Assembly (NCBI GenBank): GCA_015064385.1
Contig: SVSI01000010.1
Location: 1 to 64,000, forward strand
DNA length: 64,000 nt
Direction: 5' to 3'
Source of the DNA: Oscillospiraceae bacterium
Lineage (GTDB): Bacteria; Bacillota; Clostridia; Oscillospirales; CAG-272
In this document: positions 18,615-27,394 of the stretch, piece after piece
Position numbering within the stretch: the first letter of the stretch is position 1
Layout of the letters: every line of letters starts with the position of its first letter
Made by a program: the position numbers and the translations under genes
Notes under the pieces: model-generated
The model's database searches: none
Seen by the model: only the letters and a program-made list of their open reading frames with translations
Told to the model about the DNA's origin: nothing

Positions 18615-20138
18615 ATGAAAAAACGCATTTTGGCACTTATCATGTCGATGCTTCTTATCGCTTGCGCGGTGCTGTCTCTCGCTTCCTGTAAGGACGATGA
18701 TGACGGAGACGTAGTAGGCCCCAACATCGATTGGATCGACCATCTTGGCGACCACGATCTTGGCGGAGCAGAGATAAAGTTTGCTGTATCGGAGGCAAAT
18801 GAGAACGACGGATTCAACGAGCGCTCCATTTCAGCAAGTGCAGACACCGGCGACCGTGTTGACACCGCGATCTACAACCGTAACAAGAACATCGAAGCAA
18901 GATTCAACTGCAAGATCACCCTTGCATTTATAAAGAACGATAACCTTGCAGATACCACTGTAAAGAACGTTCTTTCTTCGAAGGGCTCTGAGTACGACAT
19001 CATCGCAGCCCGTCAGTACGATGACGTTATTCTCTGCAGCGAAGGTCTTCTTCTCGACCTCTTTGCTAACGAGTCAACCAAGCAGTATCTTTCTGTTACA
19101 GATCCGTGGTGGGGAACCAAGTACATCCAGGGTATGACCTTCAATAAGAAGGCATTCTGGCTCGTAGGTGACCTTAACCTCAGATACACCGGCGGATTCT
19201 ACGCAACCTTTGTAAACGCTAAGATTTACGACAACAACTTCAAGAATAACGAGAACTACGGAGATATCCATCAGATCGTTAAGGACGGAAAGTGGACCGT
19301 TGATATGATGAAGGACCTTTCCGACCTCGCGACCACCGTTTCTTCTGACGATCCTGCTGCGGGCAAGATCCCCAGCGGCGAGGTTATCGGCGTTGCATTC
19401 CCGATCCACGATAACACTAACGGTCTCGCAGTATCCTGCGGCGTTAAGTTCTCGCAGACGAACAAGGACGGATCTATAACCTTTACTTTCCACAGTGGAC
19501 AGACGGCACTTACTAGTTTCTATAAAGAGTACAAGGCACTCCTTGATACCAAGGGTTGCGTAAATTACTACGGTGCGTCAGACAACGGCGGATATTCTGC
19601 TGCATTCGCTGATTTCGCTGCAGACAAGGCACTCTTCGTTCCCGGACGTATCAACCAGGCAGAGCTTTACCTCAGAAAGATGGATAGCGGATTCTACATT
19701 ATCCCCAATCCGAAGCTCGACGAGAATCAGAAGAACTACATTTCGAGTCTCCACGATGCAATAAGCATTTACGGAATCAACCCCAACTCCAAGAATATCG
19801 AAGCATCGGCAATCGTTCTTGAGGCAATGGCAGCTGAGTCTTACAGAAGCGTAAGACCCGAGTACTATGACTATGCTCTTAAGAATAAGTACACCACCGA
19901 TCCCGGAACCAAGGAAATGATCGAGCTTATCAGCTCCAGCTCCTACTCCGACTTTGCTCTCGTTTGGGCGTTTACCAGTTATTTCAAGGCAACCCAGAAC
20001 GGAGACCTCGGTAACTTCCTCAGAGCTGAATTAAGAGCGGGTGTTGCGGACATCACCACTCACCTTCAGGCAGAGTACAAGTCCGGTTGGGAAACTGCTA
20101 TTCAGGAGATAGACAAGGCATTTGCTAAGGTTAACTGA
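18615..20138 (+). CDS. Extracellular solute-binding lipoprotein
   Basis: About 507 residues. A lipoprotein signal peptide (MKKRILALIMSMLLIACAVL) is followed by the lipobox LASC and an acidic tether (KDDDDGD). The body resembles family-1 type ABC solute-binding proteins: early LGGAEIKFAV, RNKNIEARFNCKI, a long central WGTKYIQGM...ATFVNAKIYD, and a C-terminal Tyr-rich helix bundle. Sugar or oligosaccharide binding is plausible by family only. The ATG at 18615 has TTGGAGG. No permease or ATPase genes are adjacent, so it is an orphan binding protein. Codon use looks biased towards highly expressed codons. Confidence 0.85.
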   Translation: MKKRILALIMSMLLIACAVLSLASCKDDDDGDVVGPNIDWIDHLGDHDLGGAEIKFAVSEANENDGFNERSISASADTGDRVDTAIYNRNKNIEARFNCKITLAFIKNDNLADTTVKNVLSSKGSEYDIIAARQYDDVILCSEGLLLDLFANESTKQYLSVTDPWWGTKYIQGMTFNKKAFWLVGDLNLRYTGGFYATFVNAKIYDNNFKNNENYGDIHQIVKDGKWTVDMMKDLSDLATTVSSDDPAAGKIPSGEVIGVAFPIHDNTNGLAVSCGVKFSQTNKDGSITFTFHSGQTALTSFYKEYKALLDTKGCVNYYGASDNGGYSAAFADFAADKALFVPGRINQAELYLRKMDSGFYIIPNPKLDENQKNYISSLHDAISIYGINPNSKNIEASAIVLEAMAAESYRSVRPEYYDYALKNKYTTDPGTKEMIELISSSSYSDFALVWAFTSYFKATQNGDLGNFLRAELRAGVADITTHLQAEYKSGWETAIQEIDKAFAKVN

Positions 20139-20152
20139 TTAAATCAACATAA

Positions 20153-20185
20153 AAAAGACTCAACCTCGTGTTGAGTCTTTTTGTT
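20153..20185. terminator. Bidirectional terminator
   Basis: AAAAGACTCAAC-CTCGT-GTTGAGTCTTTT with T-runs on both sides, between the convergent solute-binding protein and radical SAM genes. Confidence 0.9.
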
Positions 20186-20188
20186 TTT

Positions 20189-21100
20189 CTATTTCCGTTC
20201 TTTAAGCACGCCCGTGTGGTCGAAGGGAGGGATAAAGCTTTCGCTCGCCGCTTCGCGTCCTTGAGTGTAGGCGTTTTTTACTCCGATGTCAAGCGCAAAC
20301 GAAACGACCTTGTCGTACTCGTACGTTGTGAGCTTGCGTGAAAGCTCTTTGAAGGCAAAATCGCGTCTTGTAGGAGTGTATTGATTCATAATGCTTAAAT
20401 AGATGCCGTCGGCGTATCTTTCGTATAGATGTTTTATTATGGAGATAGCTTCGTTAGTGTGCGCGGGTAATACCAGACAGCGCACGATAACTCCCGATCT
20501 CATAAGTCCGTCAGAGGCAAAGCTCGGCGTACCCGCTATATCGACCATAACGTCTATCGCTTCGGACGCTTTTTCAAAATAATCGGGTGCGTGCGAAAAG
20601 TTTTTCGCAGTTTCGGACGAAAAATATTTCAGATCCGGAAGAAAAATATCTATTTTCCCGCGCAGAAGCTCGAGCGTTTCTCGTTTTTCATATCCGCTTG
20701 AATTCCAGACGAAGGGAAGTGAAAAACCGGATTTTTTCGCCTTATCTATGGCGGACACTACCGAAGGTGTAAAGTGTGACGGCGTTACGAGGTTGATGTT
20801 GTGAGCACCCTTTTCCTGAAGCTCAAAAAAGATCTCAATAAGCCGCTCCTCGCTTATCTCTATGCCCGAGTGGGAAAGCGCTATCTCTGCGTTCTGACAG
20901 TATATGCATCGCAGTCCACATCCGCTGAAAAATACCGTACCCGAGCCGCCGCTGCCCGATATGCACGGCTCCTCCCAAAAATGGAGCGCCGCTCTGCTTA
21001 TTCTTATTTTGTCACTCTCGCCGCAAAATCCGAGCGCGTTTCTTCGGTCAGTGCCACAGTTTCTCGGACACAAACGGCAGTTTTCGTATAAGTCGATCAT
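20189..21100 (-). CDS. Radical SAM protein, PflA-like
   Basis: About 304 residues. It has an N-terminal cysteine cluster (CRLCPRNCG) and then the radical-SAM cluster motif CGLRCIYCQ. It matches the group often annotated as putative pyruvate formate-lyase activating enzyme (COG1313 type), whose partner is usually unknown. No glycyl-radical enzyme gene is present in the window. The ATG at 21100 is chosen because GGAGGG lies just upstream and MIDLYENC begins the conserved region; a 22-residue extension would run into the tRNA terminator. Confidence 0.88.
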   Translation of the reverse strand: MIDLYENCRLCPRNCGTDRRNALGFCGESDKIRISRAALHFWEEPCISGSGGSGTVFFSGCGLRCIYCQNAEIALSHSGIEISEERLIEIFFELQEKGAHNINLVTPSHFTPSVVSAIDKAKKSGFSLPFVWNSSGYEKRETLELLRGKIDIFLPDLKYFSSETAKNFSHAPDYFEKASEAIDVMVDIAGTPSFASDGLMRSGVIVRCLVLPAHTNEAISIIKHLYERYADGIYLSIMNQYTPTRRDFAFKELSRKLTTYEYDKVVSFALDIGVKNAYTQGREAASESFIPPFDHTGVLKERK

Positions 21101-21122
21101 AGAAGCCCTCCTGTAAGAATAA

Positions 21123-21154
21123 AAACAAAGAGCCGTTTGAATAAACGGCTCTTT
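21123..21154 (-). terminator. Terminator of tRNA-Lys
   Basis: A perfect 12-bp stem (AAAGAGCCGTTT / AAACGGCTCTTT) is followed on the minus strand by TGTTTTTATT, just 3' of the tRNA. Confidence 0.88.
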
Positions 21155-21158
21155 CCTA

Positions 21159-21231
21159 TGCTCCATCGGAGATTCGAACTCCGGACACCTTGATTAAAAG
21201 TCAAGTGCTCTACCGTCTGAGCTAATGGGGC
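21159..21231 (-). tRNA. tRNA-Lys (anticodon TTT)
   Basis: A full cloverleaf can be folded: D-arm GCTC...GAGC, anticodon stem CTTGA/TCAAG with loop CTTTTAA, and T-arm CGGAG-TTCGAAT-CTCCG. The discriminator is A and CCA is not encoded. The acceptor stem GCCCCAT/ATGGAGC carries one C-A mismatch at the third pair. Confidence 0.95.
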
Positions 21232-21332
21232 ATAAGGCGCAAAACAATGCGCCTAATAATAGTAACATAGAAAGTGTATTTTGTCAAGTCTTTTTTAGAA
21301 AAAATTGAAAAATATTCCCAAATTCGGTCTTT

Positions 21333-23570
21333 TTATGTGCGCTGTGCTTTAACGAAGCAGACCTTTTCTCCCTCAATAAACGAGCGAATAACGCAGTCCG
21401 CCGTCGGCTTCTCGGAAAGTATAAAAGCGGACAGAGGCGTCTCGACGAGCACGCCGATCTTACGGCGGATCTCTCTTGCCCCGAGCCGTCTGTCACACGA
21501 GCGCGCGATAAAATGGAAGACCTCATCGGAGAATTCGATCACGATCCCTTTTTCATAGAGGCGCTCTGCGAGCGCCGACAGCATCTTTTTACTTATCTTA
21601 ATAACCGAGATAAGATCAAGCGGATCAAACAAGACTACTTCGTCAACGCGACCGATAAATTCGGGCGAAAATACCTCCTTCAGCTTGCCGTATAAATGAT
21701 CGGATGCCTCCCGCTCACCCGACAAAAATCCCGCTTTCCCGATACCGGATAAAACGAGCTCCGAGCCGATGTTCGAGGTCATTATTATTATCGTATTGCG
21801 GAAATTTATTTTCCGACCGTGCGAATCACTCAGCTCTCCCTCGTCCATTATCTGTAAAAGAAGCTCAAACACGTCTTTGTGCGCCTTTTCTATCTCGTCA
21901 AAAAGCACGATATGATGCGGATTTCTGCGTACGCGCTCGGTGAGCTGTCCCGCATCCTCGTATCCGATATATCCGGGTGGTGATCCGATCAGGCGTGAAA
22001 CGCTGTTTTTCTCACAGTACTCGGACATATCAAGCCGTATGAGTGCCTTTTCGCTGCCGTACAGCTCGCACGCAAGCGCCCTTGCAAGAGAGGTCTTGCC
22101 CACTCCGGAAGGCCCTGTAAATATAAATGAAGCGAGCGGGTGGCGGGGATCTTTAACCCCCGTCTTGCTTCGCTGAACGGTCGCGCATACCTTTTTGAGC
22201 GCGTCGTTTTGTCCTACGATTCGCTCCTTCAACGCGCTCTCGAGATTTATAAGACGAAGATCATCGCCACTGCCGAGCTTATTTATAGGAATGCCCGTCC
22301 ATTCCGTCACCGTGTTTGCAACGTCCTGCTCGCAAACGAAGGCACCGGAGGAGAGCTTGACTCTTGCCGCGCTCTCGTCAATGAGGTCGATGGCTTTGTC
22401 CGGCAAAAAGCGATCGCTTATATGTGTATAAGAGAGCTTTACTGCGGCTTCAATTGCTTTGTCGGTTATGCTTACTCCGTGGTGCTCCTCGTATTTTTTT
22501 CGGAGTCCGTTCAGTATGCGTACGCTTTCCTCCGGACTCGGTTCACGCACGGTGACGCTTTGAAATCTGCGCTCAAACGCGGCGTCCTTTTCTATGTGAC
22601 GTCTGTATTCCTCAAGCGTAGTTGCACCGATTATACGCAGTTTTCCGCGCGCAAGCACGGGCTTTATGATGTTCGCGGCATCTATCGCACCCTCGGCAGA
22701 GCCGGCACCGACGACGGTGTGAAGCTCGTCTATAAAGAGGACCACGTGAGGATTTTTTGCCACCTCCTCGACGGTGAGCTTCATTCTTTCCTCAAAATCC
22801 CCTCGGTATTTTGCACCCGCGAGCATTGACGGGAGATCAAGCGAATATATCTGCGTGTCAAAAAGCTCGTCGGGGACGTTTCCCTCGGCAATTCGGCGCG
22901 CAAGTCCCTCAACTATTGCAGTCTTGCCCACCCCGGGATCTCCTATGAGACAGGGGTTATTTTTCGTTCTCCGCATAAGTATGCGCATAACTCGATCTAT
23001 TTCGGCGTCTCTGCCGATAAGGGGATCAAATTCCTCGCACTGATCGGCGGCGGTTATTTTATGAGCGTATTTTTGCAGAGTGGGTAGCTTTTCGTCCCCT
23101 TTTCGCTGTCTTTTTGCCGGCTTGGGATTTTCAGTTGCAGTACCGGAACATGAAATAAAGTCCTGACACATCTCGTTGATTTTGAACTCGGAAAGATTGA
23201 GGAGAGATGCGGCAGTGCAGTTTTTTTCGCGCAGCAGCGAGGAAAAGAGCATACCCTCGTCTATCTCGGCGATCCCTTGCTTTTTCGCTGTCAGAGAGGC
23301 GTTTTCTATGATATTTTGCGTGCTCGGTGAGATCTCGCTCACACATTCGGCGGCGCGCTCACCCCTCCCGGTTTTGAGAACGATACCGTTTCTTATTTTG
23401 TCGAAGTCTGCTCCCGCGCCCATAAGTATTTTTGCATAATGCGAGCTTTTGTCGTATAAAAAGGCAAGCAAAAGATGCTCACTGCCGATATAAGTGTGCC
23501 CGAGCTCGCGCGCTGATGCAAGAGACAGACCGAGGATCTTTTGTGCGGATAAGGAAAATCTGTTGGCCAT
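21333..23570 (-). CDS. Clp protease ATP-binding subunit (ClpA/ClpC-type)
   Basis: This 745-residue AAA+ unfoldase delivers proteins to ClpP. It has an N-terminal Clp_N repeat domain (residues 1-145). AAA-1 has Walker A GDPGVGKT, Walker B VVLFIDELH and GAGSAEGAIDAANI. AAA-2 has GPSGVGKTSLARALA, HIVLFDEIEKAH and GSPPGYIGYEDAGQLTE. A C-terminal D2-small domain follows. The coiled-coil middle domain typical of ClpC and ClpB is absent, so the layout is ClpA-like. The ClpP-docking loop is probably the AGF of GIGKAGFLSG instead of the usual IGF or VGF. It is a monocistronic minus-strand gene with a terminator on its upstream side. Confidence 0.92.
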   Translation of the reverse strand: MANRFSLSAQKILGLSLASARELGHTYIGSEHLLLAFLYDKSSHYAKILMGAGADFDKIRNGIVLKTGRGERAAECVSEISPSTQNIIENASLTAKKQGIAEIDEGMLFSSLLREKNCTAASLLNLSEFKINEMCQDFISCSGTATENPKPAKRQRKGDEKLPTLQKYAHKITAADQCEEFDPLIGRDAEIDRVMRILMRRTKNNPCLIGDPGVGKTAIVEGLARRIAEGNVPDELFDTQIYSLDLPSMLAGAKYRGDFEERMKLTVEEVAKNPHVVLFIDELHTVVGAGSAEGAIDAANIIKPVLARGKLRIIGATTLEEYRRHIEKDAAFERRFQSVTVREPSPEESVRILNGLRKKYEEHHGVSITDKAIEAAVKLSYTHISDRFLPDKAIDLIDESAARVKLSSGAFVCEQDVANTVTEWTGIPINKLGSGDDLRLINLESALKERIVGQNDALKKVCATVQRSKTGVKDPRHPLASFIFTGPSGVGKTSLARALACELYGSEKALIRLDMSEYCEKNSVSRLIGSPPGYIGYEDAGQLTERVRRNPHHIVLFDEIEKAHKDVFELLLQIMDEGELSDSHGRKINFRNTIIIMTSNIGSELVLSGIGKAGFLSGEREASDHLYGKLKEVFSPEFIGRVDEVVLFDPLDLISVIKISKKMLSALAERLYEKGIVIEFSDEVFHFIARSCDRRLGAREIRRKIGVLVETPLSAFILSEKPTADCVIRSFIEGEKVCFVKAQRT

Positions 23571-23590
23571 TGCATGTCCCCCTTGTGAAG

Positions 23591-23629
23591 AAAAAGAGAT
23601 GGAAATATCCTTTATAATATTTCCATCTC
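23591..23629 (-). terminator. Terminator between the spore operon and the clp gene
   Basis: A 13-bp perfect stem GAGATGGAAATAT / ATATTTCCATCTC is followed on the minus strand by TTTTTC. It sits about 20 nt before the clp start, so it may terminate the upstream operon or attenuate clp. Confidence 0.8.
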
Positions 23630-23677
23630 AAAGGGAAAAAAGTCATCTGTTTGTAAAATTTTCCTCAAATATGTGAT

Positions 23678-24205
23678 TTAGTCTCCCGCATTTTTCAAAA
23701 TATACTGTGAGTACGCTATCGCAAGAGCGTCCCATAGCTCTTTTGTTATTTTCCCATTCGGAGTCGGAGTACCGTTTCGCTCGCCGAAATCCTCAAGAGC
23801 CAGGGCGGTGTCCGAGTCAAATATGCCGTTTACCTTGATATACGAGTAGTCGTATATATGGAGCGCGCGGAGCATTATTTGAATTATATATATAAGATCG
23901 CTCGCCTCTCCGAGGGATAGCCCTCCATCGCAGAGAAGAGTATCGTACGGAGATATTTTCTCGGGCGGAGTGTATATGGCGCGATACTTTTCGGCTGTGA
24001 ATACGAGCTTTTCCCAGGTGTTGAAATCTACCGCACCGCTTTCCTCAAGTCCCTCGATACGCTGAAAATCGCGCACGGCTTCCTCTGTAAGAGAGCCGTA
24101 TATTCCGTCAGGTGTGATCATGGGAATGGCGTAGCCCGCCTTATAAAGCTCTCTTAAATAGGTCTGTATCTCAAGAATTACCATATTTTTTTGACGTATA
24201 TCCAT
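23678..24205 (-). CDS. Peptidoglycan-binding domain protein (SleC-like module 3)
   Basis: About 175 residues. It has two PG_binding_1-type repeats: DGIYGSLTEEAVRDFQRIEG and the later NGIFDSDTALALEDFGERNG, each ahead of a tryptophan-containing helix. There is no catalytic domain or signal peptide. The ATG at 24205, with GAGGAGGGG just upstream, is 1 nt from the stop of the preceding gene, so translation is coupled. It is probably a spore cortex or coat protein acting with the two upstream genes. Confidence 0.8.
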   Translation of the reverse strand: MDIRQKNMVILEIQTYLRELYKAGYAIPMITPDGIYGSLTEEAVRDFQRIEGLEESGAVDFNTWEKLVFTAEKYRAIYTPPEKISPYDTLLCDGGLSLGEASDLIYIIQIMLRALHIYDYSYIKVNGIFDSDTALALEDFGERNGTPTPNGKITKELWDALAIAYSQYILKNAGD

Positions 24206-24206
24206 A

Positions 24207-25625
24207 TTACTGCCCCTCCTCGCTTGATACGGTATATCCGGGATACTGTCCCTCACTCTTGTCGTAACCGCGCACGATATTCTCCCATATATCTCCGATA
24301 GCATCCCAAGTTATTGCCGAAACTACCGTGTTTTCAGCAATACCGAAATATCTCTGGAATGCAAGTACCGCCGCTTGTGTTTCGGCGTCGTATATGCCCG
24401 TGACCTCAACTCTCGGTATCTCGGGATAGACCTCCGATATCGTTTGCAGATAGGTCTGCAGGGTAACGACGCTGTCGTTTTGAGTCTGATCTCTTATCGG
24501 TATTCCGGGATACGGACGCGGTGAATTTTCAAAAAGATTATCGGGTAGCTCGTTTAGTATGCCCGCGTAGATGTCGTACGCGTACTCCCACGTAGATGAG
24601 TCCACTATACCCGTTACCGGCAAGGAATATTCACTTTGGAACGCCTCTACTGCCGCCTTTGTCGCAGGACCGTAAATTCCGTCCACCTTTATTTGCGGTA
24701 GCGATTCTACGAAATACGATATAAAGAGCATCAGGTACTGTACGAGCTCTACTCCGAATCCGGTGTCGCCCGGACCGAGCGTTTCGGAAAATTGACGCTC
24801 GACCTCCGAGTATGTCAGTCCCTCCGAGATTATTGAATTTAACTGCTTTACGCCGTTGAAAATAAGAAGTATCCGATACCAGGTTGCTTTTCCCACGATT
24901 CCGTCCACGGTTAGGTTGAAAACCCTTTGAAATTCTCTGACCGCACGGTCGGTCTCGTCTCCGAAAATGCCGTCAACGGGGTATATCTTCGGTATTGCGG
25001 GATAGTTTTGCGAAACTCTGTTTATTCTTAGCTGAACGGTGCGCACGTCGTTGCCTATGCTGCCAAGCGAAAGAGGGATCTCGGGCGCGCTTTCAGCTGT
25101 CGGCTGTACGGGAACGTCTGTCACTATATCAATATCATCTCCGTAATAATAGGTCAGTATGTCGTATGCAACGCGTCCCTCGTTTGCAAGATCGACGCTC
25201 CCCCACTGCGAAAGACCGTCGCAGGTAGTGGTGGTGCCGTTGCAGTAGGAGGCAAACAGCGGCTCAACGAAGCCGCGGCGGTTTACGTAGCTGTCGAAGA
25301 TCTGATCGACGATCTTTGATACGTTGTCAAAAATATCGCGTCCGTTTTTGAAGGTCTGATCGTAGGCGGGAAGGGAGGTTATGTCAAAATCGTATCCTTG
25401 TGAGCGGTAAAATTCGGTATAAACGCGGTTGAGAGCGAACGAAATCTGGGCGTAGATGTTGGCGCGAAGTGCCGCCTCGGGCCACGTAGGATATATCTCG
25501 CCCGAAGCAACGTTTTTGATATAGTCGATAAACGGAACTCTGACGTTTTGCGCTTTTGCCGACGGAGCTCCGAGATGCACGGTGATAAATTCGGGAATAA
25601 CGGGAAGAAAGGACTGCGAGTTCAT
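24207..25625 (-). CDS. SpoIID-type and multi-repeat peptidoglycan-binding protein (SleC-like module 2)
   Basis: This 472-residue protein has an N-terminal SpoIID/LytB-like region: PEAALRANIYAQISFALNRV, then YCNGTTTTCDGLSQWGS, ending at about residue 160. Four PG_binding_1 repeats follow (motif VDGIFGDETDRAVREFQRVF and relatives). This arrangement resembles the mature part of the clostridial spore cortex-lytic protein SleC. The ATG overlaps the stop of the upstream gene by 4 nt, with GGAGGTGAAAT as ribosome-binding site. No signal peptide is visible, as expected for forespore or mother-cell proteins. Confidence 0.85.
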   Translation of the reverse strand: MNSQSFLPVIPEFITVHLGAPSAKAQNVRVPFIDYIKNVASGEIYPTWPEAALRANIYAQISFALNRVYTEFYRSQGYDFDITSLPAYDQTFKNGRDIFDNVSKIVDQIFDSYVNRRGFVEPLFASYCNGTTTTCDGLSQWGSVDLANEGRVAYDILTYYYGDDIDIVTDVPVQPTAESAPEIPLSLGSIGNDVRTVQLRINRVSQNYPAIPKIYPVDGIFGDETDRAVREFQRVFNLTVDGIVGKATWYRILLIFNGVKQLNSIISEGLTYSEVERQFSETLGPGDTGFGVELVQYLMLFISYFVESLPQIKVDGIYGPATKAAVEAFQSEYSLPVTGIVDSSTWEYAYDIYAGILNELPDNLFENSPRPYPGIPIRDQTQNDSVVTLQTYLQTISEVYPEIPRVEVTGIYDAETQAAVLAFQRYFGIAENTVVSAITWDAIGDIWENIVRGYDKSEGQYPGYTVSSEEGQ

Positions 25626-26005
25626 ATTTCACCTCCGATTTCCGTGTCGGGCGCGGAGACGTTGGTCGGTGCATTTCCGACGTAAGGAATAAGCTGCACG
25701 GGTTGGATCGTGGTTATCCCCGCAAATACGGGGACCTCGGCAAATATTTGAGTTAAAAATCCCTGCTTGTCGATCTCTATGCTTATAGTTGCAAAGGGCT
25801 GCTCGGGAGGATTTGGAAAGAGCGTTTCCGAGCGGTCGGGAGTATCCACCTCAAGAGGAAGAGTAGAGCCGCTGCTGTCGGTTATCTGAACTCCGAGAAC
25901 CCGAAAAACTCCGCCCTCGTATCCGCTGACGGTCACCGTAGCGCCCGCTATCGGGAGGGCTTCGCCTCGGCTTCGGACCTCGGTTATTACGTATCCTTTT
26001 TCCAT
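25622..26005 (-). CDS. SleC N-terminal-like beta-sandwich protein (module 1)
   Basis: A 127-residue protein with a carboxypeptidase-regulatory-like or transthyretin-like fold: ALPIAGATVTVSG, a mid TDSSGSTLPLEVDTP, and a tail VFAGITTIQPVQLIPY. This resembles the N-terminal pro-region of SleC. It has a near-ideal ribosome-binding site (GAGGTGATTT) and is translationally coupled to the SpoIID/PG-binding gene. Together the three ORFs look like SleC split into separate polypeptides, an inference from domain order. Confidence 0.7.
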   Translation of the reverse strand: MEKGYVITEVRSRGEALPIAGATVTVSGYEGGVFRVLGVQITDSSGSTLPLEVDTPDRSETLFPNPPEQPFATISIEIDKQGFLTQIFAEVPVFAGITTIQPVQLIPYVGNAPTNVSAPDTEIGGEI

Positions 26006-26144
26006 TTGAAATCACCTCGGTAAATAATCTTTTTTCTCCTGTGATTATCTTATGTGAAAGGCAAAAAAAGGTTCAAAACTATTGAAAAAAGAAAATATGC
26101 GTGATATAATATAAGTAAATAAGTCGAAACGAACGGAATAATGT

Positions 26145-26178
26145 AAAAAAAGGTCCGAAGCTTTCGCTTCGGACCTTA
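26145..26178 (-). terminator. Terminator of gap
   Basis: AAGGTCCGAAGC-GAAA-GCTTCGGACCTT followed by TTTTTTAC on the minus strand, 24 bp after the gap stop codon. Confidence 0.93.
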
Positions 26179-26202
26179 AAAGAATATTTCTTTTAGTTTT
26201 AC

Positions 26203-27219
26203 TTATGCAAGCTCTGCAAAGTACTTGATGGTTCTGACCATCTGAGAGGTGTAGGAGTTCTCGTTGTCGTACCAAGCAACTACCTGAACCTGATAGGTGT
26301 CGTCGTCGATCTTAGCAACCATGGTCTGAGTTGCGTCGAAGATCGAGCCGTAGGTGCTTCCGATAACGTCGGACGATACGATCTCATCGGTGTTGTAGCC
26401 GAACGATGCAGAGGACTGTGCCTTCATAGCAGCGTTGATGCCTTCAACGGTGATGTCGCTTCCCTTAACGACTGCGATAAGGATCGTGGTAGATCCGGTG
26501 CAGGTGGGAACTCTCTGAGCACTACCGATAAGCTTGCCGTTGAGCTCGGGGATAACGAGACCGATTGCCTTAGCAGCACCGGTAGAGTTGGGAACGATGT
26601 TCTGAGCGCCTGCACGAGCACGGCGGAGATCGCCCTTTCTGTGAGGACCGTCAAGGATCATCTGGTCGCCGGTGTATGCGTGAACGGTGGTCATGATACC
26701 CGACTGGATGGGAGCGTAGTCGTTGAGTGCCTTAGCCATAGGAGCGAGGCAGTTGGTGGTGCAGGATGCAGCCGAGATGATCTTGTCATCAGCGGTGAGG
26801 GTGTCGTTGTTAACACCGAAAACGATAGTCTTGAGATCCTTTCCTGCGGGAGCGGAAATAACTACCTTCTTAGCACCTGCGTTGATGTGAGCCATCGACT
26901 TCTCGGTGGAGCAGTAGAAACCTGTGCACTCGAGAACGACGTCAACGTCAAGAGCACCCCAAGGGCAGTTAGCAGCGTCTTTCTCTGCATAGATCTTGAT
27001 GGTCTTGCCGTCAACAGTGATGCTGTCGTCGGTAGCAGATACGGTATCAGCGAGAGCATACTTGCCCTGAGCGGTATCGTACTTGAGAAGATGAGCGAGC
27101 ATCTTGGGGCTGGTAAGGTCGTTGATTGCAACGATCTCATAACCTTCCGCGCCGAACATCTGGCGGAAAGCAAGGCGGCCTATACGGCCGAAGCCATTAA
27201 TGGCAACTTTTACGGACAT
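26203..27219 (-). CDS. gap: Glyceraldehyde-3-phosphate dehydrogenase, type I
   Basis: Glycolytic NAD-dependent oxidation and phosphorylation of glyceraldehyde 3-phosphate. The 338-residue length is standard. Visible are the Rossmann start [17 protein letters not shown], the catalytic Cys in [12 protein letters not shown], and the C-terminal WYDNENSY. Strong codon bias, a clear promoter and a strong terminator agree with high expression as a single gene. Confidence 0.98.
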   Translation of the reverse strand: MSVKVAINGFGRIGRLAFRQMFGAEGYEIVAINDLTSPKMLAHLLKYDTAQGKYALADTVSATDDSITVDGKTIKIYAEKDAANCPWGALDVDVVLECTGFYCSTEKSMAHINAGAKKVVISAPAGKDLKTIVFGVNNDTLTADDKIISAASCTTNCLAPMAKALNDYAPIQSGIMTTVHAYTGDQMILDGPHRKGDLRRARAGAQNIVPNSTGAAKAIGLVIPELNGKLIGSAQRVPTCTGSTTILIAVVKGSDITVEGINAAMKAQSSASFGYNTDEIVSSDVIGSTYGSIFDATQTMVAKIDDDTYQVQVVAWYDNENSYTSQMVRTIKYFAELA

Positions 27220-27255
27220 TGGAAAATACCTCCTGAATTTTTAATTTACGGGTAT

Positions 27256-27284
27256 ATTTTACTCCAAATGATCAAAATATTCAA
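27256..27284 (-). promoter_or_regulatory. Promoter of gap
   Basis: On the minus strand: TTGAAT (27284-27279), 17-bp spacer, TAAAAT (27261-27256), about 40 nt before the ATG. Confidence 0.75.
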
Positions 27285-27394
27285 GTGTTTTTTCAAAACT
27301 TTTTAAGAATTGTTAGTTTTTTGTCAAATAGTACTAAATAAAGTACGATATTATGCCACAATATGCCAAAATAACGAATATGAAAGGGTAAAAA

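Noticed and set aside
26006..26100. Sigma-G promoter for the SleC-like genes (CATAAGAT on the minus strand)
   Set aside because: The -10 match is partial and no -35 at the right distance is convincing.
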